Of a DNA stretch of 64,000 bases, positions 42,813-51,338 are shown piece after piece. Numbering within the stretch: position 1 is the stretch's first letter; each line of letters opens with the position of its first letter. The notes beneath the pieces were generated by a model, which worked only from the letters and a program-made list of their open reading frames with translations, was not told where the DNA came from and ran no database searches. The stretch is from UBA2357 sp046295975. Its GTDB lineage: Bacteria; Pseudomonadota; Gammaproteobacteria; Burkholderiales; Rhodocyclaceae. The position numbers were made by a program, and so were the translations under genes. The stretch lies in assembly GCA_046295975.1 (NCBI GenBank), contig JBKBMG010000024.1, positions 11,696-75,695 on the forward strand, written 5' to 3'.

Positions 42813-43958
42813 TCAGTCCGCCGGGTTGTCGGGCAGGATGGCGGCTGCGGCGGCGGGCTCGTCGAGATCGTTGAGCAACTCGTGCAACCAGTGGCCGTGG
42901 CGGTCGGCCTTGGTGTTGAGGTAGCGCTGGTTGTGGTCGGTGAGTTCGCCGAAGATCGGTTGGCGGTTCACCACGTCGATGCCGGCCTGGCGCAAGGCTT
43001 CGATCTTCGCGGGGTTGTTGGTGAGCAGGGTGATGCGGTGCACCGCCAGGGCTTCGAGCATTTCCTGTGCGATGCGGAAGTCGCGCTCGTCCTTGCTGAA
43101 GCCGATCACCTGGTCGGCGTCTATGGTATCCAGGCCCTGATCCTGCAGGCGATAGGCGCGAAACTTGTTCGCCAGCCCGATGCCGCGCCCTTCCTGGGCG
43201 AGATAGAGTAGGATGCCGCCGCCCTGTTCGCGGATCGCCGCCATGCCGCGGCGCAGTTGTTCGCCGCAGTCGCAGCGCTGGCTGCCGAACACGTCGCCGG
43301 TGAGGCAGGCCGAGTGCAGCCGTACCGGCACTGCATCCGGCCATCCGGCCCGTTCGCCGATCAGGATCGCGACGTGTTCATGGATGCCGCCGGCTTCCCG
43401 GAACAGCACGAAGCGGCAGTCGCCGACGTTGGCGAGCGGCACACGGGCGTCGCTGACCTGGATCAGCCGACCCGGTCCGCCCGCGCACAAGGCCAGTGCC
43501 TCCGCCGCCGGAACGGCCAGCAGCCGGCCGTCGCACACCTGCGCGGCGACCACCTCGCGGCGCTCGGGCGCAACCCGCACGGCGATTGCGGCCGGTACCA
43601 GTTGTGCCCGGCGCAGCAGCCGCACTGCCGCAAGCTCGGCGTCGCGGGCGGGTGCGAACGCGGTTCCGGCGGGGAGGGCCTCGCCACGCTGGAAGGCAAC
43701 CCGCTTGATGCCTTCGGCATCGATGGCCTCGGGCAGCGCCAGGGTGGCGGCTTCCTGGGCGATGATCTCGCCGATGCTGGCAAGACGATGGCGGGTGAGC
43801 GAGAGGGTGGGGCGGTTGCCGCTCAGCGTGCGCAGTTCGGCCAGAATCGTGTCACTCAGCGATTCGGCGGGATGGATCAGCGTGTCGGCGGCTTCGCCTC
43901 GCAACAGCACGGTCAGTCCGCGCCGGAGGTCGAAAACCGCGCGCTCGGCTTGGCGCAT
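42813..43958 (-). CDS. GTP cyclohydrolase II with degenerate RibB-like N-terminus
   Basis: 381 residues. The C-terminal half is a complete GTP cyclohydrolase II: zinc cysteines in 'CLTGDVFGSQRCDCGEQL', 'AQEGRGIGLANKFRAY', 'TNNPAKIEALRQAGI'. It opens the imidazole of GTP to give the diaminopyrimidine precursor of flavins. Residues about 1-165 follow the DHBP-synthase outline ('AERAVFDLRRGLTVLL', 'TLSLTRHRLASIG'), but the acidic catalytic segment of RibB is lost, so only one activity remains. ATG 43958 has CAGGAAACC upstream. An open extension to 44255 is judged untranslated. It is convergent with the creatininase gene. Confidence 0.88.
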   Translation of the reverse strand: MRQAERAVFDLRRGLTVLLRGEAADTLIHPAESLSDTILAELRTLSGNRPTLSLTRHRLASIGEIIAQEAATLALPEAIDAEGIKRVAFQRGEALPAGTAFAPARDAELAAVRLLRRAQLVPAAIAVRVAPERREVVAAQVCDGRLLAVPAAEALALCAGGPGRLIQVSDARVPLANVGDCRFVLFREAGGIHEHVAILIGERAGWPDAVPVRLHSACLTGDVFGSQRCDCGEQLRRGMAAIREQGGGILLYLAQEGRGIGLANKFRAYRLQDQGLDTIDADQVIGFSKDERDFRIAQEMLEALAVHRITLLTNNPAKIEALRQAGIDVVNRQPIFGELTDHNQRYLNTKADRHGHWLHELLNDLDEPAAAAAILPDNPAD

Positions 43959-44257
43959 AATGGTTTCCTGGTCGGGGGTGTTCTTGTTCGAAAGGTCGTA
44001 GGGTAGCCGTCCTTGGGCAGCGGGCTCGCCGCCCGGTCGCGCCGAAGACGTTTCCTCGACTTGTGTGGGTGCCTCGGTGGCCGCTGCGGTCGGACGGCTG
44101 CGTTGCAGGGTGTCCGGCTCGCCCGTCATGACCGATGCCATGGGTTGCGCGTCAGTAATACGGTACGTCGTCTCCCTCGCATCCAGCAACTGGCGTCGCA
44201 GTTGCCCGCAGTGGTTCGTCGTGGCGCCCTTATGTCCTGCATTTTCACGGAACAAGC
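43959..44257. other. Divergent promoter region between GTP cyclohydrolase II and RibD-type reductase
   Basis: 299 bases without a convincing gene on either strand. A frame continuous with the cyclohydrolase crosses it, but its content is low complexity. I see no FMN riboswitch consensus and no clear operator. Confidence 0.5.
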
Positions 44258-45100
44258 ATGTCGGCGAAAGTACTTTCGGTGGATTCGGCCTGGTCCTTGC
44301 TGCTCGAGGCCCGCAGCCGCGACTGGTGCGGGCGGGCGTCGCTGGCGCTGGAACAGGACGGCATGGTGCTTGAGATCACCCGCGACGGGGCTTGGTTCAG
44401 CGCCGCGGAGGTGTTGCCCGAGGCGGTGTCGCTGCTGGATGGCTTCGCGCCGCTGGTGGTGCCATGCGAACGCCTGGCCATCGCGCAACTGGGGCAGAGT
44501 CTGGACGGACGCATTGCCACCGAGTGCGGCGCTTCGCACTACATCAACGGTGTGGCCGCGCGCACCCACCTGCACCGCCTGCGTGCGGTGGTGGATGCGG
44601 TGGTGGTCGGCGTGGGCACCGCCAACGCCGACGATCCGCGGCTGAGCGTGCGCCACGTACCGGGCCCGCAACCCGCGCGAGTCATTCTCGATCCACGCGG
44701 GCGGGCGGAGCCGGGGCTGCAGCTTTTTCACGACGACCTGGCGCCGGTGCTGCAACTCGTGGCAGCTGGCGCGGCGGTGTGCCCGGCCGGCGTGCGGCGT
44801 TGCGTGCTGGCCGCGGCCGACGGCGTATTCGAGCCCGCCGCGGTGCTGGACGCGCTTGCCGCGCGCGGACTCACACGGGTGCTGGTGGAAGGCGGCGGGG
44901 CGACGGTGTCGCGTTTCGTCGCCGCCGGTGTGCTGGACCGCCTGCATGTGCTCGTCGCGCCGATGCTGATCGGCTCCGGACGCGCCGGGCTGAGCCTGCC
45001 CGTGATCGACAGCCTGGACAGCGCCTTGCGTCCGGCATGCCGGATTGCCCGCTGCGGTGAGGACGTCTTGTTCGATCTGGACTTGCGGCCGCGGGCGTGA
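44258..45100 (+). CDS. RibD C-terminal-domain reductase (stand-alone)
   Basis: 280 residues. An N-terminal extension of about 75 residues precedes the DHFR-like RibD_C reductase domain: 'LGQSLDGRIATECGASHYING', 'AVVVGVGTANADDPRLSVR', 'VLVEGGGATVSRF'. It uses NAD(P)H to reduce a ribosylaminopyrimidine side chain in flavin synthesis. The deaminase half of bacterial RibD is absent, as in archaeal ArfC. It is divergent from the GTP cyclohydrolase II. Together with the creatininase it mirrors the archaeal ArfB-ArfC order of reactions. Confidence 0.87.
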   Translation: MSAKVLSVDSAWSLLLEARSRDWCGRASLALEQDGMVLEITRDGAWFSAAEVLPEAVSLLDGFAPLVVPCERLAIAQLGQSLDGRIATECGASHYINGVAARTHLHRLRAVVDAVVVGVGTANADDPRLSVRHVPGPQPARVILDPRGRAEPGLQLFHDDLAPVLQLVAAGAAVCPAGVRRCVLAAADGVFEPAAVLDALAARGLTRVLVEGGGATVSRFVAAGVLDRLHVLVAPMLIGSGRAGLSLPVIDSLDSALRPACRIARCGEDVLFDLDLRPRA

Positions 45101-45169
45101 GCGTGTGTAGGCTGGAACATGCTGGCACGGCCCCTGCTGGAGCAGGCGGTCCGGTCCGGAGATTGCGCC

Positions 45170-45721
45170 ATGTTGATCAATACCACGAGCTACCCCACCA
45201 GCATCTCGAGCGCCCACGCGGTGTCTGCTGCCGAGCGGGCTCCCAAGCCGTCCGGTGAGCACGACGCGGTGCCCGCGCCCGCTGGGCAGCTGCCGCCGTT
45301 GAAACTGATCCAGGGGAAGGAGTTGCCGCAGGCGACGGCGGATTTTGCCGCCGAACTGGCGGATCTTTTCCGCTCCGCCGGAATTTCGACGCCCCCCGAT
45401 CCGGTATTGAGCATGGATTACGCAGGAAACGTCGTGGTGGCCAATGGCCACCCCGACGCGGCCCGCATAGAGCGTCTGTTCGAGGACGTGCCCCACATGC
45501 GCGACAGCTTCGCCAAACTGTCTTCGGCGCATTTACTGCAGCGCGCGGTGGAGGGGTACGACAGTTTTGTGGCCAACTACGAAAGCTTGCAGGGCAATAC
45601 GGCGGCGCAAGCGGCGCTGCTGCGTGACCGGATTGCGCACAACAATGCGCAGTTCTTCATGAGCGTCGGCGCGGAAGGCGCCGAGCCGTTCTTCGGCGGA
45701 CTGGGCCGCATCACCGCCTGA
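45170..45721 (+). CDS. Hypothetical protein, unknown function
   Basis: 183 residues, mostly helical, with a Pro/Ala-rich N-terminal third and no signal peptide or TM helix. The pattern 'LSMDYAGNVVVANGHPDAARIERLFEDVP' recalls short segments of flagellar or surface-associated hypothetical proteins, but I cannot place it in a family. ATG 45170 follows CCGGAGATTGCGCC. It is 69 bases after the RibD-type gene on the same strand and could be co-transcribed. Confidence 0.65.
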   Translation: MLINTTSYPTSISSAHAVSAAERAPKPSGEHDAVPAPAGQLPPLKLIQGKELPQATADFAAELADLFRSAGISTPPDPVLSMDYAGNVVVANGHPDAARIERLFEDVPHMRDSFAKLSSAHLLQRAVEGYDSFVANYESLQGNTAAQAALLRDRIAHNNAQFFMSVGAEGAEPFFGGLGRITA

Positions 45722-45772
45722 GGGGGCTGTCGCCGGGCGAGGGCGGACCGCTGCCTCACCCGGTTCGTGCGT

Positions 45773-45813
45773 GCGCCACCCGTCCGGTGGGATGTCGACC
45801 GGACGGGCGGCGC
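45773..45813. terminator. Strong bidirectional hairpin
   Basis: CCCGTCCGGT and ACCGGACGGG pair perfectly around a 9-base loop, extended outward by GCGCC/GGCGC after one mismatch. It sits between the convergent hypothetical gene and the TonB receptor. Confidence 0.65.
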
Positions 45814-45827
45814 GATGGCCTGTGAGC

Positions 45828-48290
45828 CTACAGCCGGTACTCCAGCGTGATGCTGGCGTTTCGCGGAGCGCCGTAGATGGCGCCGTAGGCCAGGCCGCCG
45901 ACATACTTCTTGTCGAACAGGTTGTTGACGTTCAGCCTTAGGGTGGCGTCGTCGGTCAGCCGGTAGGCGGCGAAGGCGTGCGCCACGAGATAGGCGTCCT
46001 GCTTCGCGCCGCCGTCCTTGCGGACGTCGGATTGCCAGCGCCCGCCGATGCCGAGCCGAAGGTCGGGCAGGGCGGCGACGCGGGTGTCGAGCTTGAAGTT
46101 GACGGTGGTCCGCGGAACCCATTCGTAGATGCCCCTGCCGTCCGGGCCGGTGAGCAGCAGCCGGGTCAGGCCCACGGTAAGCTGGGTGTCATCGCTGACC
46201 ATGCCGGTGGCTTCGAACTCGAAACCCTTGGATTTGACGTCCTTGGGGACGTAGTAGTACTGGTTCGAACTGTTCATGCCCGCATAGGTGGCAAGACCCC
46301 GCTGTTCTGCGCTGAAGACGGCGAAGGTGGTGAGCAGGCGGTCGTCGAGCCAGTTCGCCTTCACGCCCAGCTCGTAGTTCACGCCCTTGGCGGGAGCCAG
46401 GTATTCACCATCGATGTCGTTCTGGTCCTGGTTCTGGAAGATGTCCGAATAGGATGCGTAGCCGAGGACGTTGGGGGTGAAGTCGTAGGTGAGGCCGAGG
46501 TAGGGGCTGGTTTCCTTGGTATCGGGGTAGTGCGTCGGCGTGACGATGCTGCCATAGCGCGAGCTGCCCTCGCGCTCGAGCCGGATCACATTCACCCCGA
46601 CGATGGCCTTCAACTCTTCGGATAGGGCCAGTCGCGACGCGGCGTAGAGCCGGGTCAGCTTTTGCTCGCCACCGGTGCTGGGGCTTCTCGGATACCACTG
46701 CGGCTCGGGGTAGACGTTGCCGGCGTACGGAAATGCAGGCAACGGCAGGAACTGGTAGGTCGCGGTGTCGTACTCGTAGGTGTCGGTGGTGGTTTTCTGG
46801 CGCGAGTGGCTGACGCCGGCGATCAGGCTGTGCGCCCGGCCGAAGGCGTTGAACGTGCCGCTGACGTTTGCGTCCAGCAAGTCGTTGTCGGTCGTCGTGT
46901 GACTGCGATAAGGCCAGCCCACCAGGCCGGTGTTGTCGGGGTTCAGGCCGCCGAGGGGGGCGTAGGCATACAACAGCGCGGTGGCCTCTTGAGCGCGGCG
47001 CTTGGTGTAGGTGGCCTTGGCTTCCCAGCCCGCACCGAGATCGTGCGCGTATTCGATGAACGCGCTGTTGGTGCGCGTGTTCCAGTAGGTCCAGTCCTGG
47101 GAAGTCGATGAGGAGCGGCCGAACTCGGCCTGGGTGCCGTCCAGGTAGTTGAGTGTCAGCGAGCCCCACATTGGCGAGTCCTGCTTGGCATCCTGGTGGG
47201 TGAAGCCCAGGGTCAGGATGCCGTCGTCCCCGATCTGCCCGTCTACTACGCCGTAGACCGTGGTGCGCTTGTCGTGCAGCGCGCGCAGGTAGGAATCCTT
47301 GTCTTCGTGGGCCACCACCAGCCGCCCGGCCCAGGCACCGTCTTCGGACAAGATCCGGTTGTAGTCGATCGCACCACTCGCCAGGCCGTGCGAGCCGGTG
47401 GTGAGCTGGACTTCCCCGCCGTTTTCGTTGGTGGGGCGCTTGCGCACGTAGTTGATGGTGCCCGACGCATTGCCCACGCCCGTCAGCAGGCCGTTGGCGC
47501 CGCGGATCAGCTCGATCTTGTCGAACATGAAGGTGTCCATCTGGCCGACGATCGTGCCCCAGTCGTTGGTCATGCCCAGGCCGTCGACCTGGGTGAGCTG
47601 GATTTCGAAGCCGCGCGAGTTGAATGTTGCGCGGTTGGTCTCGTACTGGTCGATGTTGATGCCGGTGCCCAGGGCGAGGGCTTCGTTGCTGCTGGTGACA
47701 CCGAAGTCGCGCATCTCGTTGGCGTCGATGGTGCTGATGGTCTGGGGCGTGTCCTTGATCGTCAGTGGCAGGCCGGTCGCGCCGGTTGACACCCGGTTGG
47801 CGCGCCGGGTGGTGACGACGATGGCGGACAGCTCGACGGCGTCTGCTGCCGCCTGCGTCGTCTCCTGCAGCACGAATTGTCCGCGCGTATTCGCCACCGC
47901 CTGCAGCCCGGTACCGGCCAGCAAGGTGTCGAGAGCGGTCTGGGGACTGAAGCTGCCGCGGGCGCCCGGACTGGTCTGGCCTTGCACCAGTGCCGGCGTG
48001 GCGGCCATCAGCGCGCCCGACTCGCGCGCGAAGCGCGCCAGCACTTCGCCCAGTGGGCCAGCCGGAATATCGTAGGCACGCGTGGCGGAGGCCGGCTGAG
48101 ATGGTGCCGTGGCGGGCGCGACGGTTTGCGCTTGGGCGGTGGGCTGCCACGTCGTCAGCAGTCCGCCGATGACGGCGATGTGAACGGCGGTGGCGATCCG
48201 GGTGAATTGCAGTGGGCCGCGCGAGGGCTGGCGGGCTTCCGCTGTAACGAACGGCGCGCTGCGGGTGGGTTGCATGAGATGGCGGGGCAT
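45828..48290 (-). CDS. TonB-dependent siderophore receptor with signalling (STN) domain
   Basis: 820 residues: signal peptide, STN signalling domain ('RAYDIPAGPLGEVLARFARESGALM', about 72-145), plug ('TIKDTPQTISTIDANEMRDFG', 'LIRGANGLLTGVGNASGTINYVRKRP'), and a 22-strand barrel ending in 'ASITLEYRL' (aromatic/Leu C-terminus). It is of the FpvA/FhuE type: it takes up a ferric hydroxamate-type siderophore and signals through FecR. ATG 48290 was chosen because it gives a normal signal peptide and has CGAGGAAC upstream. The frame extends to 48383. Confidence 0.92.
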   Translation of the reverse strand: MPRHLMQPTRSAPFVTAEARQPSRGPLQFTRIATAVHIAVIGGLLTTWQPTAQAQTVAPATAPSQPASATRAYDIPAGPLGEVLARFARESGALMAATPALVQGQTSPGARGSFSPQTALDTLLAGTGLQAVANTRGQFVLQETTQAAADAVELSAIVVTTRRANRVSTGATGLPLTIKDTPQTISTIDANEMRDFGVTSSNEALALGTGINIDQYETNRATFNSRGFEIQLTQVDGLGMTNDWGTIVGQMDTFMFDKIELIRGANGLLTGVGNASGTINYVRKRPTNENGGEVQLTTGSHGLASGAIDYNRILSEDGAWAGRLVVAHEDKDSYLRALHDKRTTVYGVVDGQIGDDGILTLGFTHQDAKQDSPMWGSLTLNYLDGTQAEFGRSSSTSQDWTYWNTRTNSAFIEYAHDLGAGWEAKATYTKRRAQEATALLYAYAPLGGLNPDNTGLVGWPYRSHTTTDNDLLDANVSGTFNAFGRAHSLIAGVSHSRQKTTTDTYEYDTATYQFLPLPAFPYAGNVYPEPQWYPRSPSTGGEQKLTRLYAASRLALSEELKAIVGVNVIRLEREGSSRYGSIVTPTHYPDTKETSPYLGLTYDFTPNVLGYASYSDIFQNQDQNDIDGEYLAPAKGVNYELGVKANWLDDRLLTTFAVFSAEQRGLATYAGMNSSNQYYYVPKDVKSKGFEFEATGMVSDDTQLTVGLTRLLLTGPDGRGIYEWVPRTTVNFKLDTRVAALPDLRLGIGGRWQSDVRKDGGAKQDAYLVAHAFAAYRLTDDATLRLNVNNLFDKKYVGGLAYGAIYGAPRNASITLEYRL

Positions 48291-48529
48291 GGTGGGCGTG
48301 GTTCCTCGGACAGATGGTTGGATGAGCCGAATGCTGGCCGTCCCGCCTGTGACCGCGACGGGTGTTGCGGGGCGACCTCTCATGCCTTAATCGAACGAGG
48401 AGACGAAACGATGAACCGCGTGGCGGGAAAAACGTGGCGATGTGCGCTCGTGCCGGCCCGAGTCTGGCCGCGTCCACCCGCGTCCACCCGCGTTCGCTCG
48501 CATCCGCGCGAAGTTCGCGAAGCCGCGGA

Positions 48530-49546
48530 TCAAGGCGTCGCGTCGTCCCGGGCTTCGACGCTGATCCACCACGGCAGCGGGCGGCGCACGCGGATGGGCA
48601 TGACGGTTTCAAGCATCGCCAGTGCCTGCTCCGGATCGTTGGCCGGATAGCTGCCGAATACGCGCAAATGGCCAACCTCGGGTGCCAGTCCCAGGTGGCC
48701 GCGATGGTGCCGCCGCAGCTCCGCCACCACCTCGGCCAGCGCGATGTCCTGGGCGATCAGCACGCCCCGGGTCCAGGCTTCGCGTGCCGGGTCCGCCGGT
48801 ACGGTGCCGGACACGTCGCCGGCGGTGAACCGCAGTTGCCGCCCGGCCTGGACAACGGCGTTGGCCTGTGTGCGGGTATGGACTTCGACTGCGCCCTCGT
48901 ACACCGCGAGCGTGGTCTGCGCGTCGTCGTCCAGGCGCAAGGCGAAACGCGTGCCAAGCGCACGCAACCTGCCTTGGGTCGTCTCGACATAGAACGGGCG
49001 TTGCTGAGGGTCGTTGCCGGTATCGATGAGGATTTCGCCCCGCAGCAGTCGCAGCAGGCGCCGGTCCGGCCCATAGTCCTGGTCGAAGGCGCTGGCCGCG
49101 TTGAGCCATACGCGGGTACCGTCGGCAAGGGTGACCTCGCGCACCTCGCCGGTGCCGGTGCGATGGTCCGCCGTCCAGGCCTGGGCGAGCGTGGGTAGCG
49201 GGGTGTGGTGCCAGGTGCCCCACCCGAGCAGCCCCGAGCCGGCCAGCGTTGCCAGGCTTAGCAGCACCTGCCGCCGCCCCCGCCGCTGGTTGCTGAGCTG
49301 TTGGTAGGTGGAGGCGGCAAGGCGTGGTTCGGGGCCGGCCTTGATCGGCTCCAGGCGGCGGCTGAGCTTCTCGACATAGCTCCAGGCCTGCCGGTGTTCG
49401 CCGGATGCGGCGAGCCAGTTTTCCCAGCGGCGGCGCTCGGCGGCGGTGGCCTCGCCGGACAGCAGCAGGGCAAACCAGTCGGCGGCCTGCGTCAGCGCCT
49501 GGTTGGAAGGCTGCGGTGCGCGCGGCTGGGTGGGGGTGTTGCTCAT
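48530..49546 (-). CDS. fecR: FecR-family anti-sigma / sigma regulator
   Basis: 338 residues. The cytoplasmic DUF4880-type domain ('ADWFALLLSGEATAAERRRWENWLAAS'), one TM helix (about 93-112), the periplasmic FecR domain ('TGTGEVREVTLADGTRVWLNAASAF', 'RLLRLLRGEILID') and a C-terminal STN-interacting region follow in order. It relays the receptor's signal across the membrane to the FecI-type sigma factor encoded just upstream (28 bases). Confidence 0.93.
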   Translation of the reverse strand: MSNTPTQPRAPQPSNQALTQAADWFALLLSGEATAAERRRWENWLAASGEHRQAWSYVEKLSRRLEPIKAGPEPRLAASTYQQLSNQRRGRRQVLLSLATLAGSGLLGWGTWHHTPLPTLAQAWTADHRTGTGEVREVTLADGTRVWLNAASAFDQDYGPDRRLLRLLRGEILIDTGNDPQQRPFYVETTQGRLRALGTRFALRLDDDAQTTLAVYEGAVEVHTRTQANAVVQAGRQLRFTAGDVSGTVPADPAREAWTRGVLIAQDIALAEVVAELRRHHRGHLGLAPEVGHLRVFGSYPANDPEQALAMLETVMPIRVRRPLPWWISVEARDDATP

Positions 49547-49574
49547 AAGGCAGCTGCCGGGCCGTTCCGCGGAA

Positions 49575-50159
49575 TCAGGATGCGGCCGCGGTGGACGCCA
49601 GCGCGTCGCCCGGCGTGAGCCCGCCCAGCGGCAGATCGTCCAGCACTGCGCGCGCCTCCAGGCGCAGGCAGTGCAAGGTGGCGCGGGCGATGTACTTGGC
49701 CACCATGCGCACCGAAACACCCAGCGCCTGCGCCACCTCCTTGTACGTCATGTCGCAGGCCACGGCCATGACGAAGGCCTGGGCGGCTTTGGGCGGCAGG
49801 CTGCGCAGCAAGGTGTCGATCTCGTACAGGGCTTCCAGCACGATGGCTTGATGCTCGGCCGAGGGCAAGGCCGCTTCTGGTTGGGCGGCCAGGGTGTCGA
49901 GCCAGGCCTGCTCGATGCTGCGGCGGCGCCACAGGTCCACGCACAGGCCGTTGGCGACCACGCGCAGATAGGCGCGCGCTTCCGGCCGACTGTCGAAGCA
50001 CTGTGGCGAACGGATCAGACGCACAAAGGTGTCCTGCGCCAGATCGGCGGCGTCGGTGGCGTTGCCGAGCCGACGCCGCAACCAGCCCTGCAGCCAGTGA
50101 TGGTGGTCGAGGTAGAGCAGTTCGACGGACGGCGGGGAGGGGTAGTCCGGGGCATTCAC
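49575..50159 (-). CDS. fecI: FecI-family ECF sigma factor
   Basis: 194 residues. Sigma-70 region 2 ('WLQGWLRRRLGNATDAADLAQDTFVRLIR') and region 4 ('YKEVAQALGVSVRMVAKYIARATLHCL'). It directs transcription of the adjacent receptor gene in iron starvation. The start is GTG 50159, with a weak ribosome site. The frame is open further upstream (to 50339), but that part includes the probable Fur-box promoter. Confidence 0.9.
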   Translation of the reverse strand: MNAPDYPSPPSVELLYLDHHHWLQGWLRRRLGNATDAADLAQDTFVRLIRSPQCFDSRPEARAYLRVVANGLCVDLWRRRSIEQAWLDTLAAQPEAALPSAEHQAIVLEALYEIDTLLRSLPPKAAQAFVMAVACDMTYKEVAQALGVSVRMVAKYIARATLHCLRLEARAVLDDLPLGGLTPGDALASTAAAS

Positions 50160-50194
50160 AAGAGGGCGCTCGCGGGCTGGGTTAAAAGACAAAC

Positions 50195-50214
50195 AATAAT
50201 GAGTTGCAATTATC
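50195..50214 (-). promoter_or_regulatory. Candidate Fur box upstream of fecI
   Basis: On the minus strand GATAATTGCAACTCATTATT: dyad GATAAT/ATTATT spaced 8, in an AT-rich island within a GC-rich region, 36-55 bases before the fecI start. It resembles the Fur consensus core but is imperfect. Confidence 0.5.
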
Positions 50215-50432
50215 CATCGCGCTCCCGTTCGACGCAATGCGGACGAAGCGCGCTGCGTGTCCCAGGTTGTGGCGTGATGCGCGTCAGGCGGCACACCTTC
50301 GTGGTGATGGCTCATCAGCGCGGCGATCGACGACATCAAACCGGGCGCCCTGAGCGGGTCGAAGAGGCGTCATCGGCAGCGCCATCGAACGGGCTTCTGC
50401 GCCCTCGGCCCGGGCGGCAGGCGTCTGTCGCG

Positions 50433-51338
50433 TCAGGGGATGCGCTCGGGAGGCAGCCCTAGCAAGTCGGTGTGGCCGACATCGATTTGCCATTCCGCCC
50501 GGGCGAGCGTCGCGAGGCGACGCGCATGCCAGGCGTGAATCCGCGGCCCCAGGTCGGGGCGTTGCTCGAACGCGGCGTCGCGCCAGCCGTCGAGCAGGCG
50601 GGCGGCCAAGGCTTGCGGTGCAGGCAGGTCGGCCCGCAGGCGCCATGGGCTGGGGGCGATGTGTACCTGGAAACCGCGCATGCGCAGCAGTGCGGCGAAG
50701 GTCGTGGCCGCTTCGGGGCCGAGGGCACCGCCCAGGCCTTTGTCGCGCATCTGGTGGGCGTTGAAGGCGTCGCGCACCAGCTTGTCGTCGTCATCGCCGG
50801 GGGTGATGTGCCAATGTCCGTCTACGCTGAGCGCCATGAGTACCGCGGCGCCGTGATGCTCGCACCAGTCGGCCAGACGGGTGAGCCAGGCGCGGCCGGC
50901 GAGATCGAGCAGGGCGGAGGCGGTGATCAAGTCGGGCGAAGGCAGGTGGGCGGCGGCAAGGGTGTTCAGGTCGGTATGGCAGGCACTTGCAATGATGGAG
51001 CGGCCGTCCGCGTCGCGCAGCGCGTCGCAGCGATCGCAGGCTTGTTTCAGCAAGACGGGATCGTGGTCCAGCAGCCACCAGTGCTGCGGGCCGGGCAGGC
51101 GGGGGGCGAGATGGCAGGGGTTGGCGCCGCTGCCGGAACCGAGGTCGAACAACCGCAGTGCCCCCGCAGCCTGGTGTCGCAAGGGGGATGACAGACGTGC
51201 GGAGAGCCAGTCGCGTGCGCGAAGCTCCAACTCGGTGGCACGCGCTGCAGTGTCGGCGGGAGCACGCAAGGCCAGCCACTCGGCGCTGAAGACGGCGTGA
51301 TCACCGGGGCCGCAGCGACCACGGGGCGCGGGTTTCAT
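50433..51338 (-). CDS. Class I SAM-dependent methyltransferase
   Basis: 301 residues with the Rossmann-like core: motif I 'LRLFDLGSGSGANPCHLAP', the acidic end of beta-2 'WWLLDHDPVLL', motif II/III around 'SPDLITASALLDLAGRAWL' and 'HGAAVLMALSVDG'. The substrate is unknown. Its ATG overlaps the glycosyltransferase stop by four bases (ATGA), in a PTPS-GT-methyltransferase chain that argues for acting on one glycosylated small molecule. Confidence 0.82.
   Translation of the reverse strand: MKPAPRGRCGPGDHAVFSAEWLALRAPADTAARATELELRARDWLSARLSSPLRHQAAGALRLFDLGSGSGANPCHLAPRLPGPQHWWLLDHDPVLLKQACDRCDALRDADGRSIIASACHTDLNTLAAAHLPSPDLITASALLDLAGRAWLTRLADWCEHHGAAVLMALSVDGHWHITPGDDDDKLVRDAFNAHQMRDKGLGGALGPEAATTFAALLRMRGFQVHIAPSPWRLRADLPAPQALAARLLDGWRDAAFEQRPDLGPRIHAWHARRLATLARAEWQIDVGHTDLLGLPPERIP

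Noticed and set aside
43959..44255. N-terminal extension of GTP cyclohydrolase II
   Set aside because: The in-frame upstream stretch is low complexity and lacks domain homology. ATG 43958 has a good ribosome site.
46405..48675. 756-residue minus-strand frame overlapping the TonB receptor
   Set aside because: An out-of-frame shadow of the receptor gene; repetitive Arg/Pro/His composition and no family motif.
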